This document shows positions 19,169 through 27,202 of a stretch of DNA of 40,707 nt, piece after piece. Every line of letters begins with the position of its first letter. Position 1 is the stretch's first letter. The stretch comes from Methylobacterium aquaticum. Lineage in GTDB: Bacteria; Pseudomonadota; Alphaproteobacteria; Rhizobiales; Beijerinckiaceae. The DNA lies in the NCBI RefSeq assembly GCF_016804325.1, contig NZ_CP043631.1, positions 1-40,707 on the forward strand, written 5' to 3'. The notes under the pieces were generated by a model that saw only the letters and a list, made by a program, of their open reading frames with translations, was not told the DNA's origin and did not search any database. A program made the translations under genes and the position numbers.

Positions 19169-19845
19169 GCGCGGGCCTTCTTCGTGAGGGTGGCGACCAG
19201 CTCGACGACCTCCTCGGAGAGGCGTTGCGCGTTTTCCTGGGCGGCCGGGACGCCGTTGACGAGGGCGAGATCGAGCTCGGAGAGCGCGACGCGGTAGGTG
19301 AACAGCGACTTGAACGCGGCGCGCTCGTTGAGGTGCGTCGTGAGGACCGGGATCCCGGAGGACCGCAGCTCCTCGACGATCATCTTCTCGTTGCGCGTCG
19401 GGATTGCCGAGGACGTACGAGTGAACACGATCCGGAACGGGATCTCGCGGCCGATCACCTGCTCCTCCTCGCGCACCAGATCGACGGCGCGGGCGGCCTG
19501 CGCCGCGTCGACAGCGCTCGCCTGCATCGGGATCAGGACGAGGTCGGAGCGGGTGATCGCGCGCGAGACCATGCGCGAGGCCGTGCCCTCGAGGTCGACG
19601 ACGACGAACTGGCGCCCTCCCCTCTCGCGGTCGATCGTGCCGACGACCGTGCTCTCGGTGACGTCCGAGATCACCCGCATCGTCGTGCCGCTCTCGCCCT
19701 GCGCCCAGGCGGCGATTGGTCGGTTAGGGTCGCAGTCGATGAGCGAGACGGTCCCACCGAAGTGGGCGAGCGTCGTGCCAAGCACGAGCGCGGTGGTCGA
19801 CTTGCCGGCTCCACCCTTGGGGTTAGCGACGGAGATCACGGGCAT
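19165..19845 (-). CDS. parA: ParA-family plasmid partition ATPase
   Basis: A 226-aa small (type Ib-like) ParA without an N-terminal DNA-binding domain. The deviant Walker A motif KGGAGKST is at residues 10-17, directly after MPVISVANP, and a Walker B-like FVVVDLEG is followed by [17 protein letters not shown]. ParA ATPases move plasmid copies along the nucleoid together with a centromere-binding partner, here the overlapping ribbon-helix-helix gene. I chose ATG 19845 because the protein core begins there; an upstream GTG at 19872 would add nine residues and is possible. An AT-rich palindromic region upstream is the likely operator and centromere. Confidence 0.9.
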   Translation of the reverse strand: MPVISVANPKGGAGKSTTALVLGTTLAHFGGTVSLIDCDPNRPIAAWAQGESGTTMRVISDVTESTVVGTIDRERGGRQFVVVDLEGTASRMVSRAITRSDLVLIPMQASAVDAAQAARAVDLVREEEQVIGREIPFRIVFTRTSSAIPTRNEKMIVEELRSSGIPVLTTHLNERAAFKSLFTYRVALSELDLALVNGVPAAQENAQRLSEEVVELVATLTKKARA

Positions 19846-19941
19846 GGGGGCGGCCTCTAGCGGTAGCGTCACGAACCTACGAGGAGAAACCTTAAGCTCC
19901 CGCTAGCAGGTAAGAGCTTCACATTGCGAGGTATATCTATC

Positions 19942-20009
19942 ATATCAATGATAGCATTGATATAAGTTTCAATCAATAGGTATTATTATATATTGCAAGC
20001 TATTGATAT
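19942..20009. promoter_or_regulatory. Candidate operator/centromere: palindromic ATCAAT sites upstream of parA
   Basis: ATATCAATG (19942-19950) and CATTGATAT (19955-19963) form a perfect 9-bp inverted repeat with a 4-bp spacer. A second, looser pair follows: AATCAATAG near 19971 and CTATTGATAT at 20000-20009. The AT-rich block lies about 100 bp upstream of the parA start and contrasts with GC-rich surroundings. Such arrays of half-sites are what RHH partition proteins bind, so this is a plausible parS/operator. Confidence 0.55.
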
Positions 20010-20055
20010 GATTCGTTTCCGGGCCCGGATCCGACATCCCGAACGCCCTGTTTCC

Positions 20056-20077
20056 TGTACGCAGAGTACACTCTGCG
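20056..20077. promoter_or_regulatory. Overlapping palindromes upstream of the resolvase gene
   Basis: CGCAGAGT (20060-20067) and ACTCTGCG (20070-20077) are perfect inverted repeats with a 2-bp spacer. An overlapping pair, TGTAC (20056-20060) and GTACA (20066-20070), shares part of the site. They lie about 100 bp before the serine recombinase start, where res subsites or an operator would be expected. The sequence does not match a known res consensus that I can cite. Confidence 0.45.
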
Positions 20078-20175
20078 AGGCAGACCCGGTGAGACGCCTG
20101 CGCCCTTTCTCACAAGGTTGCTGAGCGGCCCGTGAGACAGCTACAAGAGACCCTCTAGACCCTGCGAGACATTCC

Positions 20176-20865
20176 ATGACCCGGATCGGCTACGCGCGCG
20201 TCAGTACCCTCGACCAGGACCTCACCGTGCAGCTCGCAGCCCTCAAGGCCGCCGGTTGCGACATCGTCCGGTCCGAGAAGGTGTCCGCATCCTCGACCGT
20301 CGGCCGCGACGAACTACGCACGGTGCTCGCCTTCATCCGCGAGGGCGACACGCTGGTGGTCACCCGCGTCGACCGCCTGGCGCGCTCTATCGGCGACCTC
20401 CAGGACATTGTGCGTGAGCTGAGAGGGAAAGGGGCGGGGCTGCTCGCGACCGAGCAACCGATCGACACCTCGACCGCCGCCGGCAAGGCCTTCCTCGACA
20501 TGCTCGGCGTGTTCGCCGAGTTCGAGACGAACCTCCGGCGCGAGCGCCAGGCGGAAGGGATCGCCAAGGCGAAAGCGGCCGGCGTCTACAAGCAGGCGCG
20601 CACGGTCGATCCGGAGGCCGTGCAGGCGTTGATAGGGGAGGGGAAGGGCGCATCAGCGATCGCGCGGCAGCTCGGGATCGGACGGGCGAGCGTCTACCGG
20701 GTACTCAAGGGAAAGCCTTTTAAGGTCAGACCTTTTAAGGTGATTTTTACTGTGAATGATCTTTATTTTATCAGATGTCGACGCGCCGTCTTCTCTCGAT
20801 GGGCGTTCTGGTATCGGGAGCACTTTCGGTCCCGGGGCGCACCATCAAGCTTGGCTGCGCGATAG
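20176..20865 (+). CDS. Serine recombinase (resolvase/invertase family)
   Basis: Small serine recombinase likely to resolve plasmid multimers. Residues 1-140 are the catalytic domain: Ser10 in YARVSTLDQD is the nucleophile, with Arg8, Arg67 and Arg70 (VDRLARS). The long helix ends around EFETNLRRERQAEGIAKAKA. Residues about 145-180 are the C-terminal helix-turn-helix (ASAIARQLGIGRASVYRVLKGK), where most family members end. The final 49 residues are unrelated and are encoded partly by CCTTTTAAGGT repeats, so the original 3' end seems to have been replaced by an insertion. The gene diverges from parA, which fits a maintenance role. Start ATG 20176 matches the family N-terminus. Confidence 0.9.
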   Translation: MTRIGYARVSTLDQDLTVQLAALKAAGCDIVRSEKVSASSTVGRDELRTVLAFIREGDTLVVTRVDRLARSIGDLQDIVRELRGKGAGLLATEQPIDTSTAAGKAFLDMLGVFAEFETNLRRERQAEGIAKAKAAGVYKQARTVDPEAVQALIGEGKGASAIARQLGIGRASVYRVLKGKPFKVRPFKVIFTVNDLYFIRCRRAVFSRWAFWYREHFRSRGAPSSLAAR

Positions 20866-20907
20866 TGAATTTTTGCAGATCATCCAAATATTTGACACCT
20901 TAAAAGG
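20716..20907. repeat. CCTTTTAAGGT repeats bounding a ~177-bp segment at the resolvase 3' end
   Basis: CCTTTTAAGGT occurs at 20716-20726 and 20731-20741 as direct repeats and, inverted, at 20897-20907. The inner pair extends to 12 bp (CCTTTTAAGGTG at 20731-20742 and its complement at 20896-20907), so a ~177-bp segment has inverted ends like a miniature inverted-repeat element. It supplies the abnormal tail of the resolvase. Alternatively these are recombinase or replication-protein sites. Confidence 0.5.
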
Positions 20908-20913
20908 CATGGT

Positions 20914-20946
20914 GCTCAAGTCCTGATAGCAGCAGGATGCTTGAGC
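20914..20946. terminator. Hairpin downstream of the resolvase gene
   Basis: GCTCAAG (20914-20920) pairs with CTTGAGC (20940-20946), and inside it TCCTG pairs with CAGGA, with a small bulge and a 7-nt loop. It lies about 50 bp after the resolvase stop. There is no T-run, so terminator function is uncertain. It may belong to the origin region that follows. Confidence 0.35.
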
Positions 20947-21081
20947 GGGCAGCGGCCTGCAGCCCCTCGACGGACGGTGCGGGATGATCGCCCTGTCGCT
21001 CCGAGAAATTCGCTTGCCTCCGGCGACGAGAGCGGTCAGGGTTATCGTGCGCCAGCCTATCCGGCATCCCGCACAGGGTTT

Positions 21082-21330
21082 TGCGAGGGTTGCGAAGGTT
21101 TGTTGAAGCCCTAGCATGGCGAAAAGCTCAACAATTCAAGATGCTTACCGAGCCCTTGCGAGGGTTTGGCCTCGCACGTGTACGCGCGCGCGTTCATGCG
21201 TGAGGCTGGGCCGCCAAGCCCGAAAAATTCGGGTCTCTCTATACACACGTCGCGAAAACCCCTCGCAACCCTCGCAGAGATCCCATAAGGGATTATAATA
21301 TAAAAGATAAATCGGCCTGCGAGGGTTTGG
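21082..21330. repeat. Iteron-like TGCGAGGGTT(TG) cluster, candidate replication origin
   Basis: The motif TGCGAGGGTTTG or a close variant appears at 21082-21091, 21091-21102 (TGCGAAGGTTTG), 21157-21168 and 21318-21329. It occurs inverted as AACCCTCGCA at 21267-21276 and AACCCCTCGCA at 21257-21267. The copy at 21157 also forms a hairpin with CCTCGCA at 21170-21176. An AT-rich patch including TATAAT (21294-21299) sits inside the cluster. Repeats plus an AT-rich patch next to parA and resolvase genes resemble an iteron origin. The flanking 20947-21081 and 21340-21524 hold no supported gene. Confidence 0.5.
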
Positions 21331-21524
21331 AAAGTGTCTCGTAAACCCCTTGGACCACCCCTGTCCAGTACCCGAGCCCGAGAGAAATCGATATTGAGGC
21401 CCTGCTCTGCCGGGCCTACGGCGAGCGCCAAGTGCGCAAGCTGCCTCCTGGCAGCCGCGACCGCAGCTGCGTCCCCAGGTACCTAATCGGCCTGTCGGTG
21501 CCGGCTTGCGGGTCGACGTAGAGC

Positions 21525-21682
21525 GTGGGCGGTCGTCTGGCGACGCCGGTGAACGCGATCGTGCACACGTACCAGGACGTGAACGACCAGCTGGCGCAGG
21601 GCCGCCCGTTCTTCGTCGACATCGCCCGGGATGGCATCGTGCTCCAGGAAATGGGCGGCTTTCCCTTCGCCGATCCGGGCAG
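21525..21682 (+). pseudogene. Fragment of a nucleotidyltransferase/HEPN-type protein
   Basis: An open stretch reads [20 protein letters not shown], then [20 protein letters not shown] and GFPFADPG. This matches, from memory, the middle of MNT-HEPN-type nucleotidyltransferase proteins of Rhizobiales, where PVN-x-IVH and [13 protein letters not shown] are conserved. It has no start region and is cut at the junction with IS3 sequence near 21680, so it is a relic. Whether it came from a toxin-antitoxin-like locus cannot be decided. Confidence 0.5.
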
Positions 21683-21814
21683 ACGACGGACGAGCGTGAG
21701 AGGATCAAGGCGCTGGAGCGCGAGGTTCGCGAGCTGCACCAAGCCAACGAGATCCTGCGCAAGGCGAGCGCGTATTTTGACATGGCGGAGCTCGACCGCC
21801 GGTCGCGGCCATGA
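21683..21814 (+). pseudogene. IS3-family orfA, C-terminal fragment
   Basis: The codons read [20 protein letters not shown] followed by [20 protein letters not shown] and stop. This is the leucine-zipper C-terminus of IS3-family OrfA, which normally follows an N-terminal helix-turn-helix absent here. Its stop overlaps the orfB ATG as ATGA (21811-21814), in keeping with the coupled or frameshift-fused OrfAB of the family. Confidence 0.85.
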
Positions 21815-22738
21815 TTGGCTTCATCGGCGATCATCGAGAGGCTTACGGGGGCGAGCCGATCTGCAGGGTGCTGCCAATTGCCCCGTCGACCTACTACCTG
21901 CATGCCGCCCGGCGTGCCGATCCTGAGAAGCAACCGGTTCGTACTCGTAGCGACGCGGCCTTGATGATTGAGATCCAGCGTGTGTTCGACGCGAACTTCT
22001 GCGTCTACGGTTTGCGGAAGGTGTGGCGGCAGCTGGCCCGGGAGGGGATCGTGACTGCTCGATGCACGGTGGTGCGGCTGATGCGCCGATTGGGCTTGGC
22101 GGGGGTGGTGCGTGGCAGGACCGTTCGCACAACGATCCCCGACCCGGCCACTGCCTGTCCGCTTGATCGGGTCAACCGCCACTTCAAGGCTCCCCGACCG
22201 AACGCCTTGTTGGTCAGCGACTTCACCTACGTGGCGACGTGGTCGGGCTTCATGTACGTGACGTTCGTCATTGATGTGTTCGCCCGGCGCATTGCTGGCT
22301 GGCGAGCATCACCGTCGTGCACACGCAGGCTTCGTGCTGGATGCCCTGGAGCAGGCCCTGCACGAGCGTCGTCCCATCCAAGGCAGCGGGCTGGTGCATC
22401 ATTCGGACCGCGGCTCGCAATATTTAGCTATACGGTACACTGAGCGCCTGGCCGGAGCGGGCATCGAGCCGTCGGTCGGCAGCGTCGGCGACTCTTACGA
22501 CAACGCCTTGGCGGAGACGATCAACGGCTTGTTCAAGGTGGAGGTCATCCACCGGCGTGGCCCGTAGCGCCCCTTCGAGGCTATCGAGTACGCCACTCTG
22601 GAGCGGGTCGACTGATAAACCACCGTCGCCTCCTCGCGCTAATCGGCAACGTCCCTCCCGCCGAGGCCGAAGCGCGCTATCATGTCAACATTGGCGACCA
22701 GGCCCTGGCCGCCTGACCCAAGACAAACAGCCTCCGAG
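21811..22738 (+). pseudogene. IS3-family orfB transposase, frameshifted and nonsense-mutated
   Basis: DDE (rve) transposase. The first frame runs from [20 protein letters not shown] to the first catalytic Asp block (LVSDFTYVATWSG) and IDVFARRIAGWRAS. It then shifts frame near 22306-22312 to HAGFVLDALEQALHER, the second Asp in HHSDRGSQY and the Glu block SYDNALAETINGLFK. A TAG at 22565-22567 stands where the family has Trp in GPWR, and the tail (FEAIEYATLERVD, then stops and another shift) has decayed further. All three catalytic residues are recognisable but no intact protein can be made. Confidence 0.85.
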
Positions 22739-22755
22739 AAACCCGCACCGGTTCA

Positions 22756-23169
22756 CTGGTTGCAAAAACCGGTGGCAGGGAGGCACTACCTTGAGGCTTG
22801 TTTTGCCGCTATAGAGGTGCCGAGCACTGGAACGGATCAAGGATGAAATTTTCCGCAATGAGCAGGATCGAAGGATTGGCGTATATTCGCAATTATTTTG
22901 AAAAAGAAAGCAATAAATCAAGTAGATAGTTATAATATTTGCATCGTTAAAATAGAATAAGCAATATAACATATATTATTTTATATCGTAATATAATTTG
23001 GAGTTTGAATCATGCTAGAATATAATAGTATTAATGCGTAATAGTATTATCAATAAAATATATTTTCGAGTCCAAACAAGGCAATAAGCAGCATTTAGTG
23101 AAGACGCAGTAAAGTAAATAGCGGTAAGTTCACCGCATCGTTAAGCTTGAATTTTGGGGAAGCAGAACT
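22756..23169. promoter_or_regulatory. AT-rich upstream region of the glycosyltransferase pair
   Basis: About 410 bp with no supported gene. It begins just outside the IS3 right end. From about 22880 it is very AT-rich, as are the two genes that follow, and it probably contains their promoter. GGGGA about 9 nt before the ATG at 23170 serves as ribosome binding site. Confidence 0.5.
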
Positions 23170-24939
23170 ATGTCATCGCTGATTCAACTGCAAGACACTG
23201 ACATCGCAGAGATAATCCAATCGGAATTTATTTATACATTGTGTCGTGAGGCGAGTGATATAGATATCGAACATCATCTAAATCTCGTAAGGAATGGCAT
23301 CCCGCTTGCCAGTATCATCGATGGCATACGCAGCAGCGAGGAGGCCGCCCTTAAATCGGTGCTATCTGATAATTCCGAAGCCGCACGGGTCGCGAACTGG
23401 GAAAACTATGTAAGCCGCATTTATAGGGCGCTGCTCAGCCGAAGCCCATCAGAAGATGAAATAAAATCTTGGGCAGGATTAGCGCAAAGCACTGACCCTC
23501 ACACTGCTTTTTATAATATTATTGCTGACAGCGAAGAGGCAAAAGCTAACTTAGCGCGCAACAACTTTGGTCAGGTGCCGTCAACGAATTTGAACGCAAT
23601 TGCAGAGGCAATTATCGCGCTCTACAAAACATTCTTCAATCGTAGACCAGCTGACAAAGAAATCAACATCTGGGTACAGCATGTTAAAGACGGGGCTGGA
23701 TTCCCAGATATTATACATGGACTAGCAACAAGCGAAGAGGCTCGACAGGCCAACCAACGATCTAAAATATTACCGCAAATCGCCGATGGAAAATTCATAC
23801 AAGCAGCCTATCTTATTGTGCTGGGTCGCGCAGCAACTCCCATCGAGATTGCCCACTGGGAGGCTCAGCTCAGGCTGGGAAATCTTCCCAGAGCCGTAAT
23901 GCTGCAGGCGTTATTTGAGGCGGCGTATGGTGAGCGTTTCAATGCCACCTACACCCAGAGCCCTGATATGACCTCTATCTTGGGCACCACTAAAACCGTC
24001 AGCAAATTGGATTGGGATAAACAGTCCGTATCTCCGGCGGTCGTTGACGCGCCGCCTGTAAAACCAAATGCAAATAATATTAACGTAAAAACTAAGACAA
24101 CGCCAATTGTCAGCGTAATTGTTAGTATGTATAATGGAGAAAAATATATACGAGAATTTATGACCAATATGAAACAGCAAACCATTTTTCATGATTGTGA
24201 GATTGTGATTATTGATGCAAATTCTCCTCAGAATGAGCGCGAGATAATTGCTGATGATCTGAAAAATTATCCTAATATTAAATACATCAGAGATCCCAAT
24301 CGAATTGGAATCTATGAAGCATGGAACATGGCCATTCAAGCTTCAAGGGCCCCATACATTACGAACGCAAATCTTGATGACCTACGCCGCGAAGACTCCT
24401 TTGAGTTACAGGCTGCAACACTCGACAGTATTAAATTTGCAGACGTTGTTTATCAAGATTTTTATTACAGTTTCGATTGCACATTGCCGTTTGAAATAAT
24501 TGCTAGTCATAATATTCGCAGTAATCTTCCAATTATAACTAATAATAATATGCTAGCCTATAATTCACCTCATAATGCTCCGATGTGGCGCCGATCAATC
24601 CATGCTGATGTCGGCTTGTTTGATGCGAGCTTTAAATCTGCGGGTGATTACGAATTTTGGTTACGTTGTATTAAGCATGGCAAGAAATTTTATAAGATAA
24701 ATGATCCCCATGTAGTTTACTATGTCAATCCTCAAGGTCTGTCGACAAATGCTGAAACAGTTGGTGTTCTTGAAGCAAGGCAGATACAGATGAAATACGC
24801 CGAAACACTTATTTCACCTTTACTGACTTGCGATATTGAAAGCTACCTCCGTGAGTGTCATCTCTTCGAGGCCGATGAAGGCGCGAAGACGCTTTCGCGC
24901 TACGAACTTGCCCAAGCCAGTCTTTTACAGCTAGCCTGA
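23170..24939 (+). CDS. DUF4214-repeat / family 2 glycosyltransferase fusion
   Basis: A 589-aa two-part protein. Residues about 20-256 hold four helical DUF4214-like units (for example YRALLSRSPSEDEIKSWAG and YLIVLGRAATPIEIAHWEAQ). Residues about 311-560 form a GT-A, GT2-type domain: TPIVSVIVSMYNGEKYI, the DIDANS-like strand EIVIIDANSP, a metal-site equivalent NLDD at 401-404 and the acceptor-loop motif SAGDYEFWLRC at 490-500. No membrane segment is seen, so it is probably cytoplasmic. DUF4214 units often occur in RTX or surface proteins, which suggests a link to the plasmid's RTX protein (inference). The gene is AT-rich compared with the backbone, so recently acquired. Confidence 0.85.
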   Translation: MSSLIQLQDTDIAEIIQSEFIYTLCREASDIDIEHHLNLVRNGIPLASIIDGIRSSEEAALKSVLSDNSEAARVANWENYVSRIYRALLSRSPSEDEIKSWAGLAQSTDPHTAFYNIIADSEEAKANLARNNFGQVPSTNLNAIAEAIIALYKTFFNRRPADKEINIWVQHVKDGAGFPDIIHGLATSEEARQANQRSKILPQIADGKFIQAAYLIVLGRAATPIEIAHWEAQLRLGNLPRAVMLQALFEAAYGERFNATYTQSPDMTSILGTTKTVSKLDWDKQSVSPAVVDAPPVKPNANNINVKTKTTPIVSVIVSMYNGEKYIREFMTNMKQQTIFHDCEIVIIDANSPQNEREIIADDLKNYPNIKYIRDPNRIGIYEAWNMAIQASRAPYITNANLDDLRREDSFELQAATLDSIKFADVVYQDFYYSFDCTLPFEIIASHNIRSNLPIITNNNMLAYNSPHNAPMWRRSIHADVGLFDASFKSAGDYEFWLRCIKHGKKFYKINDPHVVYYVNPQGLSTNAETVGVLEARQIQMKYAETLISPLLTCDIESYLRECHLFEADEGAKTLSRYELAQASLLQLA

Positions 24940-25005
24940 ATTTTTACAGAAAATCCCTGATACAGTATGTCAACGAAAAACTATCAGCAAGTTCGGAGCA
25001 CGGTG

Positions 25006-26187
25006 ATGAAAATACTAGTAGATGGCATATTCTTTCAACTGGCACAAAGTGGGATTTCCCGAGTTTGGAGCACTTTGCTGACGAAGCTCGCTAATAAATC
25101 AGATATTGAAGTTGTTTGTTTGGATCGCGGCGGGGCTCCTATCATTGAAGGAATTCGATTGATCCCTTTCCCAAGTTATACGTTCTCGGCAACGGCTGCA
25201 GAGTCGTTTTTGCTTCAAGATATATGCAATCAAGTTGGTGCTGATGTATTTGCGTCAACATACTATACATCACCTGTCGAGACGCCTTCCCTGATGGTGG
25301 TTTATGATATGATTCCAGAAGTGATGGAATTTGATTTGAAGCATAGAATTTGGATGGAGAAGCAGGTCAGTATTGTTCACGCTCGGCAGTTCGTTTGTAT
25401 ATCTAATTCAACTGCTTCTGATCTTCAGAGATTTTACCCGACGATTGACAACAACCAGATTCATATCGGCTACTGCGGATACGATCCTGAGCACTTTTTT
25501 CCTGCATCGCAGCGCGGAAGGTCAGAGGCTGTCTCTTCTAAATTGCTTCCCTCTCGCAACGCGGATCGGCCCTATGTTCTATTGGTAGGCTCTCGCGAGC
25601 AACATAAATCCTATAAAAATTGCAGGTTGTTTTTTAGTGCTTTGAAACAGATGCCGGTTATCGACTTCGATGTTATTTGCGTTGGTGGCGAACCCGATAT
25701 TCAGCCCGACTTTGTTAATGGTTTGTCGAAGATGTGCTCTGTCGATCTTTTAAGGGTCTCAGACGCCGAACTTGGTGCGCTATACCGCGGTGCGGCGGCG
25801 TTAGTTTATCCGTCCCTTTATGAAGGCTTCGGTATGCCGGTCCTTGAGGCAATGGCGTGCGGCTGCCCGGTCATTACCTCGGATCAATCATCGCTCCCTG
25901 AAGTTGGGGGCAATGCTCCGATATATATATCAGGACGGGATGTCAGAGAGATGATTCAGGCGCTTAACTCAGTGCGAGTTCAAGAGGTCAGATCTACTGC
26001 AATCATCAAGGGGCTCGATCAAGCTAGGAAATTCAGTTGGGATAATTTTGCAGACATATTCATTCATGCTGCAAAACAAACCCAAAAAATGAGCCATAAA
26101 AAAGAATACATCGATTTTACTAAAAAATATTCTCAAATCCGCCGCATTCAGAAGGAGGTTGATGTAGACGTGTACGTAGATATGTAA
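25006..26187 (+). CDS. Family 4 (GT-B) glycosyltransferase
   Basis: A 393-aa glycosyltransferase. MKILVDGIFFQLAQSGISRV is the N-terminal Rossmann strand and loop. The acceptor domain includes PSLMVVYDMIPEVM and HARQFVCISNSTASDL, as in mannosyl/rhamnosyl-type GT4 enzymes. The C-terminal donor site has YVLLVGSREQHKSYKN and a full E-x7-E motif, EGFGMPVLE (E273/E281), followed by ITSDQSSLPEVGG. I choose ATG 25006, with GGAG about 8 nt upstream, over 24967, which has no ribosome site. It follows the GT2 fusion gene by 66 bp on the same strand and shares its AT-rich composition, so the two probably form an operon. Sugar and acceptor unknown. Confidence 0.9.
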   Translation: MKILVDGIFFQLAQSGISRVWSTLLTKLANKSDIEVVCLDRGGAPIIEGIRLIPFPSYTFSATAAESFLLQDICNQVGADVFASTYYTSPVETPSLMVVYDMIPEVMEFDLKHRIWMEKQVSIVHARQFVCISNSTASDLQRFYPTIDNNQIHIGYCGYDPEHFFPASQRGRSEAVSSKLLPSRNADRPYVLLVGSREQHKSYKNCRLFFSALKQMPVIDFDVICVGGEPDIQPDFVNGLSKMCSVDLLRVSDAELGALYRGAAALVYPSLYEGFGMPVLEAMACGCPVITSDQSSLPEVGGNAPIYISGRDVREMIQALNSVRVQEVRSTAIIKGLDQARKFSWDNFADIFIHAAKQTQKMSHKKEYIDFTKKYSQIRRIQKEVDVDVYVDM

Positions 26188-26301
26188 TATATATTTCTTC
26201 AATACAATGCAGTTTTTGTAATTATTACGGGGTGTGGGGCTGATATTACACTGACGCATTCGGGAAGTTCGCATGTCACATGAGCCATGCGAGTCTGAGG
26301 C

Positions 26302-26745
26302 ATGGCTCGGACCATCTGCGTGATACTCACCGCAGCCGAGAAGACGCGGCTGCGGGCGATCAGCGAAGATCGGGCTCGCCCCTTCAAGCACGTGCAGCGC
26401 GCCCGCATCGTCCTGCTCTCCGCTGAGCGCCTGCCCGTGCTCGAGGTCGCCCACCAGGCCGGCATCAGCCGGACCGCCGTCTGGCGTTGGCAACAGCGCT
26501 TCGCTGAAGAAGGCGTTGACGGGCCTGCTGCGCGACAAGACCCGCCCGCCTGGCAAGCCGACTCACTCCACCGGCACTGTCGCCGAGGTGCTGGCGCTGA
26601 CCTGCTCCGAGCCGCCCGGCGAGGTCACCCACTGGACTGGTCGCGCCGTTGCGGCCGCGATCGGCATCTCGCTTCGCTCGGTCCAGCGCATCTGGCAGAA
26701 GCACCGTCTGCAGCCACACCGGGTGCGCACCTGGGATTGCCCCGT
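26302..26745 (+). pseudogene. IS630-family transposase, N-terminal remnant with frameshift (copy B)
   Basis: The frame begins MARTICVILTAAEKTRLRAI, continues through the helix-turn-helix VLEVAHQAGISRTAVWRWQQ, and reaches FAEEGVDG, where one extra C (near 26522) shifts it. The next frame carries LLRDKTRPPGKP, then AAIGISLRSVQRIWQKHRLQ and HRVRT, after which homology stops near 26745. Only the DNA-binding third remains; the DDE domain is missing. The shift is present in both copies and is probably a true mutation. The 114 bp between the GT4 stop and this start hold no gene. Confidence 0.75.
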
Positions 26746-27202
26746 TTCTGTGGTTCTTGCTCCCTTTGCGTGGATGGCGACAGGCGAGCACCATTCCGAG
26801 CCGGCACGAAGAGCGGCCGGCCTCCCTGATAGCGCCGCCATTCGCGGAGACGATCAGCGCGCGCGGGGCTCCAGATCAGCCGGACCCGGTCCTCAAGGCA
26901 ACCCAGCGTCCACGCAAAGCGAGCAAGAACCCAATCCGGGGCAATCCCAAGTCAAGGGTTGAGGCAATCGGTAGCTCGGAGATAGCCCCGCGCTATTCGG
27001 AGATAGCCCCGCGCTATGGTGATCTTTCGAGCGTTCAATTTATCAACGCGCTGTGGTGCCGGTGGGCTCTGCTTGGGCAAGGTTGAGTAACACACCAGTC
27101 CTGTCGGTTTCTCGCTGTCACAGGCACCACACCTTGATCTAAACAGATCTATTGACTAGGATTTTACATCCTAATTTAACTGGTAAATTAATTCTATATT
27201 AG
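26746..27202. other. Non-coding stretch between IS630 remnant and glycosyltransferase-like gene (copy B)
   Basis: No supported gene. It contains the tandem 21-bp pair (26976-27017) and then turns sharply AT-rich near 27140. A small inverted repeat, AGGAT...ATCCT around 27158-27172, lies just beyond the stop of the minus-strand gene and might help end its transcript, though no T-run follows. Confidence 0.4.
26976..27017. repeat. Two tandem 21-bp units (copy B)
   Basis: Units at 26976-26996 and 26997-27017 are identical to each other and to the pair at 579-620. Each contains GATAGCCCCGCGCTAT. No coding sequence crosses them. Confidence 0.85.

Larger units (their letters stand above)
21677..22755 (+). 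mobile_element. Decayed, 5'-truncated IS3-family element
   Basis: Only the last part of orfA and a broken orfB remain. The right end is probably near 22755, where the reverse complement reads TGAACCGG, a usual IS3 tip. No matching left tip is found near 21680, so the left part was lost, apparently joining the element to a nucleotidyltransferase gene fragment. Confidence 0.75.

Noticed and set aside
21145..22182. 345-aa minus-strand frame
   Set aside because: Crosses the iteron cluster and IS3 orfB antisense, low complexity, no motif.
23911..24339. 142-aa minus-strand frame
   Set aside because: Antisense of the GT2 domain; hydrophobic only because of AT-rich codons.
26512..26530. Programmed frameshift in the IS630 remnant
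   Set aside because: There is no slippery heptamer and the gene is truncated anyway; a simple one-base insertion explains it.
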